Part shown: piece by piece, positions 63,101-64,000 of the stretch | Layout of the letters: every line of letters starts with the position of its first letter | How positions within the stretch are numbered: the stretch's first letter is position 1 | NCBI GenBank assembly: GCA_903840265.1 | Contig: CAIMFH010000147.1 | Location: 1 to 64,000 of the forward strand | Source of the DNA: an uncultured Schlesneria sp. | Lineage (GTDB): Bacteria; Planctomycetota; Planctomycetia; Planctomycetales; Planctomycetaceae | DNA: 64,000 bases | Direction of reading: 5' to 3' | Translations under genes and position numbers: made by a program | Notes under the pieces: model-generated | What the model was told of the DNA's origin: nothing | What the model saw: the letters and a program-made list of their open reading frames with translations, nothing else | Database searches by the model: none

Positions 63101-63520
63101 ATGCTCGGTATACGTCAGATCCTCATTAGACCCGTCTTGCTGGCCGCATGTCTCCCCTGGATCATCGGCTGCGGTGATGGCGGAAAACCCGGCCCCCAGA
63201 TGTATCACATCGTGGGAACCGTTTCCTACTCGGGAGAACCATTGAAAGATGCGAACCTGGTCGCGCGCAGCGTCGATGGAAAACATGCAGCGGGGGCGAC
63301 AATCAGCAACGGGAAGTTCCAACTCGACGCCCCGGCGGGGATGACGATTGTTGAGATCACCGCCTCGCGCGAAGTGCCGGGTGAGTTTCGAGAAGACAAT
63401 CCAGGCGAGAAGGTTCCTGTGAAAGAACAATTCATTCCGGCGAAGTACAACACAGAATCGACTCTGAAGCTGGACATCAAACCGGACGTGAAAGACGCGA
63501 AATTCGATTTGATGCCTTAG
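63101..63520 (+). CDS. Small lipoprotein, carboxypeptidase-regulatory/transthyretin-like
   Basis: This 139-residue protein has a lipoprotein signal (ILIRPVLLAACLPWIIGC, Cys24). The rest is a beta sandwich of the carboxypeptidase-regulatory (CarboxypepD_reg) kind: GTVSYSGEPLKDANLV, GATISNGKFQLDAPAGMTIVEITA. In planctomycetes such lipoproteins commonly follow DUF1559 genes, as here (168 bases). ATG 63101 has AGGTG six bases before it; GTG 63092 is an alternative. Confidence 0.8.
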   Translation: MLGIRQILIRPVLLAACLPWIIGCGDGGKPGPQMYHIVGTVSYSGEPLKDANLVARSVDGKHAAGATISNGKFQLDAPAGMTIVEITASREVPGEFREDNPGEKVPVKEQFIPAKYNTESTLKLDIKPDVKDAKFDLMP

Positions 63521-63685
63521 TGGAGGTCCGGCAGGCAGAGCAGACACGGCCACGTCAAGGACTCCGAGTCCGTGGCACCCGCGGGAATGACGGCAGTCGA
63601 ATGACTCTCGATTGCTTGACAATATTGCGTTATGGGAAAGATGATCATTTCCATCATTCTCAGTACGCCAAAGCGGGAGTCGTTA

Positions 63686-64000
63686 ATGTTGCATTCAGGT
63701 CTTGGTTGCGCGCTCTGTCTTCTATTGGCATCCACGGCGATTGCAGCGGAGCCGAAGGATCGGCACGTCGTCGTGATTTGTATCGACGGCTTGCCGGCCT
63801 ATCTGTTCGACGACCCGAATGCATCCATGCCAACGATTCGAGGACTGGCGGCAAAAGGAAGCCGTGCCCAGGGAATGACAGTCTCCAATCCCTCGGTGAC
63901 GTGGCCGAATCATACGTCGTTGACAACCGGTGTCCGTCCGGAAGGGCACGGAGTCTTGTTCAATGGCGTACTCGAACGATCAGGCCTGGGACTGCCAGTC
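63686..64000 (+). CDS. Type I phosphodiesterase/nucleotide pyrophosphatase family, N-terminal part
   Basis: The first 105 residues are in the window; the rest lies beyond the right edge. A signal peptide (LGCALCLLLASTAIAAE) is followed by the metal-binding VVVICIDGLPAYLFDD and the nucleophile region NPSVTWPNHTSLTTG, as in the alkaline phosphatase superfamily (NPP/PglZ-type). The substrate would be a phosphodiester or nucleotide outside the cytoplasm. ATG 63686 follows GGGAG. Confidence 0.82.
   Translation, partial: MLHSGLGCALCLLLASTAIAAEPKDRHVVVICIDGLPAYLFDDPNASMPTIRGLAAKGSRAQGMTVSNPSVTWPNHTSLTTGVRPEGHGVLFNGVLERSGLGLPV

Overview
The window looks like a chromosomal piece of a planctomycete (Planctomycetota, probably a Planctomycetaceae-type freshwater or soil lineage). 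The evidence is a DUF1559 prepilin-like protein with an N-terminal methylation motif, a giant fusion protein with five CxxCH haem motifs, a Cys-type sulfatase, an ExbB/ExbD cluster with FHA and beta-propeller partners, many secreted proteins of unknown function, and mixed GTG/TTG start codons. Genus-level placement is inference. I see no insertion sequence, prophage, CRISPR array or integrase. Only one tRNA, tRNA-Arg(CCT), is present.

Layout. 1-9.0 kb: a cut-off coiled-coil gene and a D-2-hydroxyacid dehydrogenase (minus strand), a cupin gene divergent from them across a region with two matching palindromes, a six-PAS hybrid histidine kinase, tRNA-Arg, and a WD40 lipoprotein carrying four diverged 'AGW' modules. 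9.4-12.9 kb: A-type iron-sulfur carrier, SDR, apt, a DUF218 membrane protein and a MazG-like pyrophosphohydrolase. 13.0-25.9 kb: one long plus-strand cluster with an alpha/alpha-toroid (squalene-cyclase-like) protein, a TonB-like anchored protein, ExbB, ExbD, a zinc-ribbon ExbD, an FHA-TM-TPR-propeller protein, an OppA-like solute-binding protein behind a coiled-coil/TPR-like region, and a secreted unknown. This is the best candidate for an undescribed multi-protein envelope machine. 26.0-29.4 kb: the conserved rpsB-tsf-pyrH-frr operon with internal hairpins.

29.7-40.2 kb: a proline-rich lipoprotein, then a minus-strand catabolic unit (sulfatase, N-acetylneuraminate-lyase-like aldolase, 1971-residue sugar isomerase/LamG/propeller/cytochrome fusion) with a divergent alpha/beta hydrolase. 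40.2-48.0 kb: argG, a YHS-tailed secreted protein, a small membrane protein, ilvE, and a lysS-lolC-lolD unit closed by a terminator. 48.0-49.2 kb: a 1.2-kb non-coding stretch with a long hairpin terminator that serves no visible gene and five GACA boxes at exact 10-bp spacing. 49.2-57.6 kb: Gfo/Idh/MocA oxidoreductase, Maf, two secreted unknowns, a two-lobe esterase whose first lobe lacks the nucleophile, gpsA and a small protein. 57.6-64 kb: Flp-type pilin, a transglutaminase-like protein, csrA behind a possible sigma-54 promoter, a DUF1559 pilin-like protein, a small lipoprotein and the start of a phosphodiesterase-family enzyme.

All assignments come from reading motifs and gene context by eye; no database search was run. 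Residue positions are approximate unless a specific residue is named.
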